IMG/VR virus record: IMGVR_UViG_3300005253_001115
Location: 202,641-266,640 of that record
DNA: 64,000 bases
Source: a virus
Direction: 5' to 3' (one strand)
Shown here: one piece after another, positions 1 through 9,129 of the stretch
Layout of the letters: each line of letters opens with the position of its first letter
Position numbering within the stretch: position 1 is the stretch's first letter
Program-made: the position numbers and the translations under genes
The notes under the pieces: generated by a model
Databases searched by the model: none
The model's input: only the letters and a program-made list of their open reading frames with translations
What the model was told of the DNA's origin: nothing

Positions 1-1327
1 CCACGACCTCTGTTGTGGTGGTCTTCAGAGCTGACTTCATGGTCCTGGCCATTCCCTCGGCCTTGGTAAGCTGCTCGGCAATGGCTTCGGTATCGAGCGG
101 CTGTCCACAAGTGGGGCACTCCGACTCTGTGAGTTTGGCTAGCTTGGTAATGTTTGTCTTGGACTCCTCAAGCTGGTGCTCGATGACGCTCAACGCGCCT
201 TGTGCATCCTTCAAACGTTCGGGCACGTCGTCACCGATTTGTCTTACCTGGGGGAGCTTCTCCTCCAGAACAATACGCCGCCTAATGCCATCAAGCTCCG
301 CTTGCAGCTTAGCCAGACGGGTCTGAGACCTGCCTAGAGACGCAGCCGCCTCTTGTTCCGTCATGCCTACGTCTGAATCGTAGGCTGCCTCCAACTCGGT
401 CTTCTCAGAAACTAGAGCCTCAAGCTCTTCCAGTTTCGAGATGCGAGCGTTGAGCTTGCGCAACTTGGCTTGCCGTGTTTCGGACACGTCATTCACATCT
501 AGTTCATCCCACTTGGGAAACATCAGGTCTAGCTTCTGCCGGACACCCTTACGGTCCGCATAGCGCGATAGAGTCGAATCGGCTTCCTTGATGCGAGCAC
601 CCCACACGGCGTTTTTGTCATGTACGAACTGGGACGTGTTCTCGATACTGTCGGACATGGCCGCGAAGTCGGCGGAAGACATGGGGAGGGCAGCAAGCTG
701 GGATTCTACCTCGTCCCTTACAGCAGCCTTCTCTGATAGAGCTGCAATCTGTGCCTTAACTGCCTCCAGCTCGTCATCAACACCCTCCTTCACAAGGTCG
801 TAGCGGTCGAGGCTGAACAGGTCAGACAGGTAATTCCGCTTCTCTGCTCCCTTGCCAGAGATTAGTACGTGACCCGCGCCCTCCTGGGCTAGATACACGT
901 ACCCTCGGAATTCCTCTTCGGTGATCCCGATGATTTCCTTGATGTAGGTGATGCAATCGGCCATGTGACGAGTACCCTTAGGGGTAACGTCTACCTTGTC
1001 CTTGTAGATCTTGTAGCCGTTGGTGCGCTCTTGCTTCTTGGCACCACGGAACTGAAGGATCTTGTACTCGTGGGAATCGACTTCTAGGATCAACTCTGCG
1101 AAGTAGCCGTCACCAGCGAACTGGTTCCGGGCGAAGCCTTTGGAGGTGGAAGAGAACAGGATGTGCTGTAGCACCTCGAAGATGGTACTCTTGCCAGCGC
1201 CGTTGCTGCCGCCGGTATCCTTGTTATCGCCCTTGAGAAACACCCGTCCCTGGTGCTCCAAAGGGATCAATACAGTTTCTTGGAATGTAACGGCGTTCTT
1301 ATACCGCAGACTTTTGAATCGAATCAT
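1..1327 (-). CDS. Rad50/SbcC-like ATPase, N-terminal part (partial)
   Basis: Large subunit of an Mre11-Rad50 (SbcCD-type) DNA end-processing nuclease. The N-terminus has a Walker A loop GGSNGAGKST near residue 50. A long coiled coil follows, then a zinc-hook CPTCG near residue 420. The C-terminal half with Walker B lies beyond the left edge. The ATG at 1327 sits 29 bp inside the end of the upstream gene. The likely Mre11 partner lies at 8098-9129, separated by nucleotide genes. Family assignment is firm; the in vivo role (recombination, end resection or host DNA breakdown) is inferred. Confidence 0.93.
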   Translation of the reverse strand, partial: MIRFKSLRYKNAVTFQETVLIPLEHQGRVFLKGDNKDTGGSNGAGKSTIFEVLQHILFSSTSKGFARNQFAGDGYFAELILEVDSHEYKILQFRGAKKQERTNGYKIYKDKVDVTPKGTRHMADCITYIKEIIGITEEEFRGYVYLAQEGAGHVLISGKGAEKRNYLSDLFSLDRYDLVKEGVDDELEAVKAQIAALSEKAAVRDEVESQLAALPMSSADFAAMSDSIENTSQFVHDKNAVWGARIKEADSTLSRYADRKGVRQKLDLMFPKWDELDVNDVSETRQAKLRKLNARISKLEELEALVSEKTELEAAYDSDVGMTEQEAAASLGRSQTRLAKLQAELDGIRRRIVLEEKLPQVRQIGDDVPERLKDAQGALSVIEHQLEESKTNITKLAKLTESECPTCGQPLDTEAIAEQLTKAEGMARTMKSALKTTTTEVV

Positions 1328-2048
1328 ATCCGTATCTCATCATTGTCAACTGTGCAACTACTGGCAACATGGAAGTAGTGATTCTGGTGTTGGGCTCCCG
1401 GTGCCTGTTTGTAGTACAGGAAATGTCCCCGAGAACCGCTTTGATCTCTCCCTCACCTTTAGTGTGTTCGGGGTCGATCACCTTGCAAATATCCTGTAAC
1501 AGAGTCCAGTTCTCTGTTGTAAGGTCTTCGAGGCGGTACCTAATATACTGGAGGTCCGCACGCCGCAGGACCGCAGACTCAATCCACAGGTTCCAGTTCA
1601 TCCACCAGTGGATTAACCTCTGGATCTCCCCAGGCCCTTCATGTTCTTCTGCCGCACCCTCGGGCCATACCCAGTCCTGGGTGGTGTCCCAGATGAACCT
1701 CTTCCAGGGGATGCTCTTGTTGTACAGCGGGTCGGACTCCAGACCTGCATTCTCGTCCCAAGTCCTGAAGTAGCTATCACCATCCGGCGGGAGATTCGAG
1801 TTCAGCACGTTAATGGGATTCCGTAGCTGGTGGAACACAACGGTGCCGGGTGGCAGTCCTTTCAAGTAAGGCACAGACATCCAGCTCGCGTCGCCCCAGA
1901 TTCCATCCTCTGTCCGTTCCACAGTAGCTTTCTCGTACCCAAAGTGGCGCTCGTGGCCACAATCGAGACTCATACTCGTGAGAACCTTGGCTATATATTT
2001 GGTGCCGGACCTAGGAAGCCCGGCAACTACGTACCGGATATTGCCCAC
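1299..2048 (-). CDS. P-loop sulfotransferase-like protein
   Basis: 249 aa. The N-terminus GLPRSGTKY is the P-loop form used by PAPS-dependent sulfotransferases. A later RNPINVLNS segment resembles the 3'-phosphate-binding motif. The start is a GTG sharing one base with the TAG stop of the KH gene upstream. The acceptor substrate is unknown; modification of a surface glycan or virion component is only a guess. Other P-loop enzymes of similar fold cannot be excluded. Confidence 0.7.
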   Translation of the reverse strand: MGNIRYVVAGLPRSGTKYIAKVLTSMSLDCGHERHFGYEKATVERTEDGIWGDASWMSVPYLKGLPPGTVVFHQLRNPINVLNSNLPPDGDSYFRTWDENAGLESDPLYNKSIPWKRFIWDTTQDWVWPEGAAEEHEGPGEIQRLIHWWMNWNLWIESAVLRRADLQYIRYRLEDLTTENWTLLQDICKVIDPEHTKGEGEIKAVLGDISCTTNRHREPNTRITTSMLPVVAQLTMMRYGYDSIQKSAV

Positions 2049-2338
2049 TACTCCCCCTTCTTGTCCGGGATGTTGAGGATGGATCGAACGCCGAGCTTGC
2101 GACTGCTGGCACCCAGTATGTGGCGCAGGGCACCCGCCGTCTTTCCGCTTCGACCGATAAGCTTTCCAACGTCGTCCTTGTCCACATCCACCACGAACAG
2201 GAACGTAGGACCAATCCCCTTATCAGGATCTCCTGCCGCTTCTGTGTGAGCTATGTGAATCGCTTCTTCGTTGTCAACAAGAGCCATCACCATTGCAAGT
2301 AACAACTCTACTAGAATGTCCGCTGCGTGTCTTCCCAT
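2048..2338 (-). CDS. KH-domain RNA-binding protein, KhpA-like
   Basis: 96 aa, about the length of bacterial KhpA. The C-terminal half holds a single KH domain with the GxxG loop (IGRSGK) followed by a helix and a final strand. Such proteins bind RNA, often as partners of KhpB/Jag. Here it could act on phage or host transcripts. It lies between the ribonucleotide reductase and the sulfotransferase-like gene, overlapping the latter by one base. Confidence 0.8.
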   Translation of the reverse strand: MGRHAADILVELLLAMVMALVDNEEAIHIAHTEAAGDPDKGIGPTFLFVVDVDKDDVGKLIGRSGKTAGALRHILGASSRKLGVRSILNIPDKKGE

Positions 2339-2352
2339 TTATACATTCCCTT

Positions 2353-4509
2353 TCATCTATTATTGATATCGAACTCGATTGGGCAACCACCGCTGTCGCA
2401 TTCGAGTGCATCCCCTACGGCTTCATTCGTGTATCGGTCGATGTTGCCCGCGAGGCTCTCGTAATACTCTTTAGTGATTTTCTCCTCCGGCACATAGACA
2501 TACGCGCTTTTGGAGATGCTGGGCATGACAGCGCATGCCTTCACAGTAGGTTGATTCTCCAGAAGCATGTCAGCAAACTCTACGAAACTAACTACTTCCG
2601 GGTCATACTTCAGCGTGTAGCTAACTTGGTTATGGCATCCACGCCCCCCAAGCCAGTGCTTCTCCAGCAAACGAATCCATTCGTATTGCTCCATAGGAGA
2701 CGCCGCGCTAGCAATGGTAACGTCATCGCCCATCAGGTCTGAAATAGGCTGCCTCGTCGGAAACCCTATCGCGCAATGTCCAGAATATTGCTCGTCGATG
2801 TCCTTGACTGGGTAACCTCGCTTTTTGTGTGCCGCGACCTGCGAATCGCCCTTAGGGTACTGGACCCACCGGATGTACCAAAGCAGGGCAGCCAAGTGAG
2901 CACCCTCAGTGCAATTCATCACCTTACTGACTGTACCACTAGGCTTAATGGTAGTCATGGTATGGGGAATAGCCACACCAATCTCTTCGGCGTAGTCCAC
3001 CGCAGAGATCTCTACAGCTCGCCGCATTTCGTCAATGAACGACCAGAACTCAAGGGACTTCTCTTCGTCAAGGATATCTAGGAACGTCAGGCCGAATTGC
3101 TTGTAGGCAAACTCGTGAATTCCTGTAAGCCCAACACCAATACGATTTGTTCGTGTCACCTCGCTAGCGTATAACGAAGGCATGAGGTTGACTCTCATCA
3201 GGAATCGTGCCATTAGGCGTGCAGCGTTCAAGCAGTCCTGTGTGTTTTCGGCATTGGCCAGACACAGGTCACCAATAACGCAATAGCCTCCCATAAGAGA
3301 TATACAGATCTCTGCACAAGGGTTCACGATGAACTTGTATCTCTTCTTCTTGGCCCACCGTAGGGTGTGCTCAATCAACTCCATCGTCTTGGGGTGCAAA
3401 TCGAGCATCTTCTGCATCTTGGCACTGATGTAGGTGTCAGGTGTGATGTTATCTAGACCTGTCTCATTATTCGTGAGTAGATCCACATTGAGGAAGCCGG
3501 GCTCTCCTGTCTTGTCGAAGTACGCCGCTCCAACAGCAGCCTCATATACACGACGGGCATGAGAAGGCTCAGGACGCAGAGCACCAGCCCAAAACTCAGC
3601 ATCCACAGCAATAGAGTTATTCGCACTATAGAGCTTGGCTCTAGGCGATGCGACACGCTTAATGTCGATGAACTCGATGACATCCTTGTCTCTCCAGCTC
3701 TTCACTGCGATACGAGCAGACCTGCGAATACCACCGACAGCTACACAAGATGATAGGTAGTGGTCAATGAACATCGCCTGCTTCCAGGGCTTCATGCCAG
3801 CACCTTTGATGGTGGACACCTTGCCTAGAGAGTGCATGAAGGGAACAGGACCAGAAGCCGGTCGTCCCTGCTGTCCCTTAATAGGCTCACCCGCCCCGCG
3901 CACCTTAGAGAAGTCGAAGATATACAACTTGTCTTGATGCTTGGCCTGAGAAGAGGCAGTCTCAAGAATCTCTACGACCTTGACCCACCCCTCCCCAGAA
4001 TCCGCAACCTCGAACCAACGAACATCCTCAGACTCGCTATCGTACTTATGAACAGCCTCTTCTAGAGACTCAATTCCCTCTTGGTAGTCCGGGTGCTTCT
4101 CGGAAAGCACAAACCGGCAGTTCGGCATGAAGTCCCAGTTAACTCGACACAGATCCGAGTCGTAACAACGGCCTACACCAGAGCCCTTCAGCAAAAGCCA
4201 GAATTCAATAAAGCTGAACATAGCTGTAGAGCAATTGACGAATACCTCGCCAATCTTGTCCGGCTGCCGCAGATCTCCGTGCTGTAGATGACGACCCGAG
4301 AAGGGCATAATACCTGCTCTCGCAAGTTCCATGGTCTCCCGCATCTCTTCTTCGTAGTCGTCCCGTGTACGGGGGTCTAATAGAAAGTTGCCCTCTACAA
4401 CCTCAGTGACCCGCTCGCTCCACGTCTGGAAACCCGTATCGGTTTTCCGAGCGTATTTGTTCTCCCAAACCGATCGGGGCATTCCCTCCGGCACCTCAAA
4501 TACTTGCAT
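2353..4509 (-). CDS. Adenosylcobalamin-dependent ribonucleotide reductase, class II
   Basis: 718 aa, similar in length to monomeric B12-dependent ribonucleoside-triphosphate reductases. Seen: the finger-loop motif NPCAEI with the thiyl-radical Cys, an upstream NCSTAMFSF segment with a redox Cys, and a C-terminal pair in ECDSGGCPIEF that would re-reduce the active site. It would convert ribonucleotides to deoxyribonucleotides for phage DNA synthesis without oxygen or a separate radical subunit. Starts 4 bp after the clamp-loader stop with an AGGAG-type site. No intein or frameshift is seen. Confidence 0.93.
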   Translation of the reverse strand: MQVFEVPEGMPRSVWENKYARKTDTGFQTWSERVTEVVEGNFLLDPRTRDDYEEEMRETMELARAGIMPFSGRHLQHGDLRQPDKIGEVFVNCSTAMFSFIEFWLLLKGSGVGRCYDSDLCRVNWDFMPNCRFVLSEKHPDYQEGIESLEEAVHKYDSESEDVRWFEVADSGEGWVKVVEILETASSQAKHQDKLYIFDFSKVRGAGEPIKGQQGRPASGPVPFMHSLGKVSTIKGAGMKPWKQAMFIDHYLSSCVAVGGIRRSARIAVKSWRDKDVIEFIDIKRVASPRAKLYSANNSIAVDAEFWAGALRPEPSHARRVYEAAVGAAYFDKTGEPGFLNVDLLTNNETGLDNITPDTYISAKMQKMLDLHPKTMELIEHTLRWAKKKRYKFIVNPCAEICISLMGGYCVIGDLCLANAENTQDCLNAARLMARFLMRVNLMPSLYASEVTRTNRIGVGLTGIHEFAYKQFGLTFLDILDEEKSLEFWSFIDEMRRAVEISAVDYAEEIGVAIPHTMTTIKPSGTVSKVMNCTEGAHLAALLWYIRWVQYPKGDSQVAAHKKRGYPVKDIDEQYSGHCAIGFPTRQPISDLMGDDVTIASAASPMEQYEWIRLLEKHWLGGRGCHNQVSYTLKYDPEVVSFVEFADMLLENQPTVKACAVMPSISKSAYVYVPEEKITKEYYESLAGNIDRYTNEAVGDALECDSGGCPIEFDINNR

Positions 4510-4513
4510 TTAT

Positions 4514-5584
4514 TTACTCCTCTGGCTGTGCATTTCTTTTGATGATGGTTACAAGTCGCGCAGTCAGAGCCACAAGTACATGGTTAGCGTCTACGGTTCG
4601 TTCCTTTGCAAGGACCAAACTCTTGAGCATCTCGTCAAGAACTTCAGACATCACCTCTACAGAGATCGAGTCCCGAGTGATGCCCTTAGAGGTAAGCAAA
4701 GCAATCCAGCGATCAGAATATGATGTCAACAATTTCGAGCTAATGAAAGAGAACATGGCTTCCTTGTGCGTATCCATCGCACAAGACAGGAAGTAATCTA
4801 CGTTCTCTACAAGACCGGCTATACCCAGGGCAGTAGTGTACTTACCTCGGTAAATAGAGAGCATGTAACGGCGCAGGTAATCGCTAGGTGGTACTTGAAC
4901 AACCTGCTCCACTGCGGAGACTACGTTTTCAGCATTAGTAACGTCTCCCCCGCCAGCAATATAGTTGACGACCGCTTCAAGCGCTTGCAGTGCATCTCTT
5001 GGGTGTCCTTTGGTTAGACGTGCAATTTGCTTGAACACGTCCACGGGTAGATCTTGTCCCTCTTTCTCAGCAGTTCGCTTCAATAGGGCGAAGCAATCCT
5101 TGAGAGAAACCTTGCTGAGCCTGATCGGGTGGCACCTATTAATAATGGTATTCGGCAGCTTCTCGGGCTCGTTGGTGCAAAGGATGAAGATGGTCTTCGA
5201 CGGCGGCTCCTCAAGCATTTTGAGGAACGCCTGCTTGGCCTGGGGGGTCCATTGGTGGATCTCATCGAGAATGAAGACGCGGTAATTCCTCTTCGGAGCG
5301 TACTTCGCAGCCTTGATGAGCTGACGAACGTCGTCAATTCCCCGGGCCTCCGCTCCGTTCAGCTCTACTACGTCAACGAGCTTGGTAGCGTCGGCGGGGA
5401 GATCATTTGCCATTCTGGCGATGATTCTGGCGATAGTGGTCTTGCCGCTTCCCGTGGGGCCGGACAGGAGAATCGAGTTCGCAATATTCCCTGTGGAGAA
5501 CATTCCCTTGATTTGGAGGACGGCAGCTTCTTGGCCAACCAAATCTTCGAGCACGAGGGGGCGATATTTCAAGGCATATGACAT
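4514..5584 (-). CDS. Clamp-loader ATPase, DnaX/RFC-small-subunit-like
   Basis: 356 aa AAA+ protein. It starts with the family signature LKYRP, then Walker A GPTGSGKT (residues 42-49), Walker B VFILDEIH (103-110), a sensor-1 LCTNEP segment and an NRC box in place of the usual SRC. It would load the sliding clamp onto primed DNA for phage replication. It is the upstream neighbour of the RNR gene. A zinc module typical of bacterial DnaX is not obvious. Which clamp it serves is not visible here. Confidence 0.9.
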   Translation of the reverse strand: MSYALKYRPLVLEDLVGQEAAVLQIKGMFSTGNIANSILLSGPTGSGKTTIARIIARMANDLPADATKLVDVVELNGAEARGIDDVRQLIKAAKYAPKRNYRVFILDEIHQWTPQAKQAFLKMLEEPPSKTIFILCTNEPEKLPNTIINRCHPIRLSKVSLKDCFALLKRTAEKEGQDLPVDVFKQIARLTKGHPRDALQALEAVVNYIAGGGDVTNAENVVSAVEQVVQVPPSDYLRRYMLSIYRGKYTTALGIAGLVENVDYFLSCAMDTHKEAMFSFISSKLLTSYSDRWIALLTSKGITRDSISVEVMSEVLDEMLKSLVLAKERTVDANHVLVALTARLVTIIKRNAQPEE

Positions 5585-5659
5585 TACAGCTCCTTATCAA
5601 CTATCAGCTTAGGGTTTACATAACCCCTTGCACAACGTCTTTAGTCTCACCGCTCTCGG

Positions 5660-6190
5660 TTAGATCAGGGTGCTTAGCTTCGAGTGCAAATTCTCGTAAC
5701 TTGACCCCAAAATTAGGGCAAAAAGACGCTCGATTTTTTCGATCAGCTCCTCTTCCGTACCATTGTTGTCGATGATAATATCGCAATCGGTAGCCAGGAT
5801 TTTGCATGTCGGGTCCACTTGGGGTACTCTTTTCCCCGCCTCGACCCAGATCGCCATATCTGACAGATGCCTAGAGGCGATAAACTCAACCCTGCTCCGA
5901 ATTCCTACGTACATGTCGTAGCTTGCGAAAATCGCCGCAGACAGCTTAGACTCATCGTTCTCGTTGAAGGCCCGGATCGCATTGTACCACTCGACCCGGT
6001 GATTCACCCGGTCCTCGTAACACTCATCGAGAGAGTCGTAAGTGATTCCCAGCTTCTCCAACCAAGGGGTGACTACGTGCTCAGCACAGAACATCGAGGA
6101 GGACTCGAACGTCAGCCCCGTCATGTCCCTAATGACCTCCCCCACTGTGTCCTTCCCGTGCCGCCCGTGACCTATGACAAAGATTTTCAT
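5660..6190 (-). CDS. Deoxynucleoside monophosphate kinase-like P-loop protein
   Basis: 176 aa. The N-terminal GHGRHGKDT is a Walker A loop with the GKDT ending typical of phage dNMP kinases (T4 gp1 type). A charged lid-like region and a DCDIIIDNNGT segment follow. It probably phosphorylates dNMPs, fitting its place between RNR and GMP reductase genes. An alternative reading frame overlaps the last codons and runs to 5616 (see findings), so the exact C-terminus deserves care. Start overlaps the stop of the next gene upstream. Confidence 0.72.
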   Translation of the reverse strand: MKIFVIGHGRHGKDTVGEVIRDMTGLTFESSSMFCAEHVVTPWLEKLGITYDSLDECYEDRVNHRVEWYNAIRAFNENDESKLSAAIFASYDMYVGIRSRVEFIASRHLSDMAIWVEAGKRVPQVDPTCKILATDCDIIIDNNGTEEELIEKIERLFALILGSSYENLHSKLSTLI

Positions 6191-6540
6191 TACTCGAAGT
6201 CCTTCATGCGGGAATCAATTGCGCCCCATACGCTGATGAGCATTTCGTCCCGGTTAGGCCAATCTTGTGGGAGAGCAATCTCGAAGAGGAACTGATTAGC
6301 ACCGTTGAATGTGATGGACACTGGAACGGTTAAGCTAGACATTACCTTTTGCCGCAGGTTCTCCAGTGTACGTAGATCCTTTACTGTAAACAAGATGAAA
6401 GGGTGTTCCGGCAAGTTATGGTGACCTTCGTAGTCGTAGCCAGAACATGCCGACAGCACCGAGACAGACTTCAGCCCGTCCAATCTACCAAGTAAATTAG
6501 TGATGGGAGATCCCGGCTGCCTGCACTGCTTACATTTCAT
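6190..6540 (-). CDS. Hypothetical protein with N-terminal CxxC
   Basis: 116 aa from an ATG in an ATGA overlap with the GMP reductase stop, which is why the longer upstream reading was not used. It begins MKCKQC and contains two hydrophobic beta-like stretches (PFILFTV, FLFEIAL). No family is recognised. It is translated between GMP reductase and the dNMP-kinase-like gene, so a link to nucleotide metabolism is possible but not shown. Confidence 0.6.
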   Translation of the reverse strand: MKCKQCRQPGSPITNLLGRLDGLKSVSVLSACSGYDYEGHHNLPEHPFILFTVKDLRTLENLRQKVMSSLTVPVSITFNGANQFLFEIALPQDWPNRDEMLISVWGAIDSRMKDFE

Positions 6541-7559
6541 CCTTCCCGTACTCCGTTCTCTAGATTGGCTCCTGCGGACACGCTCCAAAAGTTGCCACGG
6601 CACTTTCTCTGAAGCTCGTACACGTCTCTGGCCCCACCGTAGGTCAGGGCGCTTCTGAGAGAGCCTGATAGATAATCGAGGTAGTCCTCGGCGGAGCCCC
6701 AAACCTCGGCGTACATGGACTCCCCTTCCGGGACAGTACCGGGACGCAGCCCTCCGTAGTATTCCAACTGGAACTCGGCGCTTGCTTGCCCGCGATACTT
6801 GGCAACGTAAGGGCCTGTTCGGTTTAGCTCTCCATCAAGGTGCCCCTTCCAGGCAGCACTCTCGTCGCAAACAGCGAACTGCTTGCCCATCATAACGGTA
6901 CTAGCACCCGCAGCCAGAGCCTTAGCGATATCATCAGGACCGCTGATACCTCCGTCTGCGATGAAGGGGACGTGTAGCTTCATAGCCTCTTTCCCGATCT
7001 CGTAGACGGCTGTGAATTGGGGTACCCCGAACCCGGTGATTTTGCGGGTGGTGCAGGCAGCACCCGGGCCGATTCCCACCTTAACGGCGTCGGCTCCCCA
7101 TTCTACCAAGTCCTTGTATCCATCAACCGAGCATACGTTGCCAGCGATTACCTTGGTTCCGGCTTGCTTCAGCGTCGCGATGGCGGGCTTCATGCGAGAA
7201 TCGTGACCATGGGCGATATCAATACAGACACCTGTCAAACCCATATCTACCAGACGAAGGGCTTCCTTGATCTCAGAATCTTTGATGCCTGACGAAATGA
7301 AGCAACCCTCGAAGTCGTTGATCCACCCTACCTTCGTATCGAAGTCGGTGAACCTGTGAAAGATCGGTACGCCGCCACGCTCGAAGATGATCTTAGCTAG
7401 CGCCGGTCCGATCACTGTGTCCATGTTGGCCGGGATGAACGGAAGCTCTGTTTCCACACCCACGGCTAATTTGGTAGTCAGGGTCGGCTCTCCGCGAGAA
7501 GCTACGTTGTTGTACACCGGCTCGATGCAAACGTCACTATAGGTATATGCCCGCCTCAC
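6537..7559 (-). CDS. GMP reductase / IMP dehydrogenase family enzyme
   Basis: 340 aa TIM barrel without CBS domains. The catalytic loop reads [11 protein letters not shown], with the Cys that attacks the purine C2. The phosphate-binding segment ADGGIS and the late GGLRPG resemble GMP reductase more than IMP dehydrogenase. The enzyme would interconvert GMP and IMP, or IMP and XMP, adjusting the purine pool during replication. Flap residues that decide between the two reactions cannot be assigned with certainty by eye. Confidence 0.87.
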   Translation of the reverse strand: MRRAYTYSDVCIEPVYNNVASRGEPTLTTKLAVGVETELPFIPANMDTVIGPALAKIIFERGGVPIFHRFTDFDTKVGWINDFEGCFISSGIKDSEIKEALRLVDMGLTGVCIDIAHGHDSRMKPAIATLKQAGTKVIAGNVCSVDGYKDLVEWGADAVKVGIGPGAACTTRKITGFGVPQFTAVYEIGKEAMKLHVPFIADGGISGPDDIAKALAAGASTVMMGKQFAVCDESAAWKGHLDGELNRTGPYVAKYRGQASAEFQLEYYGGLRPGTVPEGESMYAEVWGSAEDYLDYLSGSLRSALTYGGARDVYELQRKCRGNFWSVSAGANLENGVREG

Positions 7560-7783
7560 GTCTTCACCCCTACAATCAGACCAGCCTTCTCGCCCTCAGT
7601 CTGAATAGCTTCACACTTCACTCGGACTTTGGCTCCGGGTAGTGCCGCCATGCCCTTCAGGGATGTCAGGGGAGCCTCCATTGCAGATGCCGTGTCTTCT
7701 GCGGCCATCTTGATAGGGTCCGGGTCTGTGTAAGTCTCAGGGTCCACTTCGTATTCGACCTGAAAGGACAGAATGAATCTCAT
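7556..7783 (-). CDS. Hypothetical small protein
   Basis: 75 aa if started at the ATG at 7783, which has an AGAGG site 6 nt upstream. Earlier in-frame starts (ATG 7819, GTG 7852) have poorer ribosome sites. The sequence begins MRFILSFQVEYEV and has an acidic middle. Its stop overlaps the GMP reductase start. No family is recognised. Confidence 0.55.
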   Translation of the reverse strand: MRFILSFQVEYEVDPETYTDPDPIKMAAEDTASAMEAPLTSLKGMAALPGAKVRVKCEAIQTEGEKAGLIVGVKT

Positions 7784-7897
7784 CTTCTGCCTCTTGGGTC
7801 CACTAATGATCTTCGTCATCTTAGATCTCAAATCCTCTATTGATTTTCTCACACCAATCCACCTTTATCCCTATTGGGACTGCCCATTGCATGAATC

Positions 7898-8101
7898 TCA
7901 TTCTCGTGCCCATCCCATCACTTTGTATTTTAGGAATTCCCCAGCTCTACGAGCTATGTCGCAGTGACTCTTGTTAACCCCGTATGTCGTACAATGTTCA
8001 CGACCACTGTCACCAACTTTTCGAGCGATTATGATTACCTGATCGTAATCATACTTTTCCGCTATTTCCTTTGCAGCAGCTATCGGTATATCTTGAGTCA
8101 T
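7898..8101 (-). CDS. Small phage protein with EHCTTYG motif
   Basis: 67 aa. The pattern IIIARKVGD...EHCTTYG...HCDIARRAGEFLK resembles a small protein seen in many phages and prophages, of unknown function, with conserved His and Cys residues. Its ATG overlaps the stop of the Mre11-like gene (ATGA), so the two are probably coupled. Confidence 0.72.
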   Translation of the reverse strand: MTQDIPIAAAKEIAEKYDYDQVIIIARKVGDSGREHCTTYGVNKSHCDIARRAGEFLKYKVMGWARE

Positions 8102-9129
8102 TTTACGTATTTCTCCTGCACCCAGCGAACACCCTCTTCTTGAAGCTCCGCTGATACTCCTTTAGTGTGGAGGAAGTCTGTGAGGCCCTCTGTCAGAGAG
8201 TCCGTGAACTCCATCTGGACAGGTCCGTCTTCTGAATCCTCGCCTTCTGCCTCAGGAGCGACTCCTTCAGTCTTTATGACGTTTTCGGGCAGCTCCATCA
8301 GGCTCTCTAGGGGACCCAAATACCTGATGTAACAGTCCGTGGGCCACTCCTCAGGCAGCTCTGTAATCGTAACTAGGGACTTGATGCCATCCAGCTCGAC
8401 CAGCTCCGTGGTGGGGTTTCCGTCTTTTTCGGCCCCTACGACCAGAACGCCCTTTGGCTGGTGATCGCCGAAATCGTGCTGGATCGGGCTACCGCTGTAC
8501 CAAGCATTGTGCCCAATCTCCTGGGATCGGTGAATGTCCCCAACAGCCCAATAATCCACAAATGCCAGGTCAGGAATACGGGGTCCTCCGCTGATATTGT
8601 AGCCGATATCTGTGTTCGCGCCACTGATGGTGGCATGTAGCATCACCACGAAAGGTCGTTCGTCTTCGATGGTGCCGTGCCACATTCTTGTTACTTCAGC
8701 CGCCAACTCCTTGGTCGTCATGTTGTTGTTCACAACGGGGATGACGGCAATGTCGAAATCTGGCAGGTTGATTACACGGGGATCTCCGTCAATAATGTAG
8801 GTTCGCTTCAGACCACCAGCCTTCTCCACCATGGCAGGGAGCCAAAGATGCGACACACCTGTAGCCAATTCGTCATGGTTGCCGTTGCAAATGACCGTGG
8901 TGAAGCCATTGGCGTCGGCCTCGAACATCTTCTCCATGAAGAGTTGCTGCTCTTCCCACTTGATGTTCTTCGACTCGAAGATGTCACCGGCCATAAGGAC
9001 GGTCTTGATGCCTCTGGCTTTGGCTACCTTGTAGATTCCATCCAGCATTAGCTCCTGCCGCTCCAGATAATCCGGTAGCGTCCGGCTCTTGCCGATGTGC
9101 AGGTCCGCTGTGTGGATGAATTTGGTCAT
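8098..9129 (-). CDS. Mre11/SbcD-like metallophosphoesterase nuclease
   Basis: 343 aa. Calcineurin-type motifs appear in order: TADLHIGK, MAGDIFE, CNGNHDE, a His in MLHATISG, and VGDIHRSQ. These coordinate two metal ions for nuclease activity. The C-terminal third is acidic and may form the cap that contacts Rad50. The Rad50-like partner starts at 1327. Together they would form an SbcCD-like complex acting on double-strand ends or hairpins. Confidence 0.92.
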   Translation of the reverse strand: MTKFIHTADLHIGKSRTLPDYLERQELMLDGIYKVAKARGIKTVLMAGDIFESKNIKWEEQQLFMEKMFEADANGFTTVICNGNHDELATGVSHLWLPAMVEKAGGLKRTYIIDGDPRVINLPDFDIAVIPVVNNNMTTKELAAEVTRMWHGTIEDERPFVVMLHATISGANTDIGYNISGGPRIPDLAFVDYWAVGDIHRSQEIGHNAWYSGSPIQHDFGDHQPKGVLVVGAEKDGNPTTELVELDGIKSLVTITELPEEWPTDCYIRYLGPLESLMELPENVIKTEGVAPEAEGEDSEDGPVQMEFTDSLTEGLTDFLHTKGVSAELQEEGVRWVQEKYVK

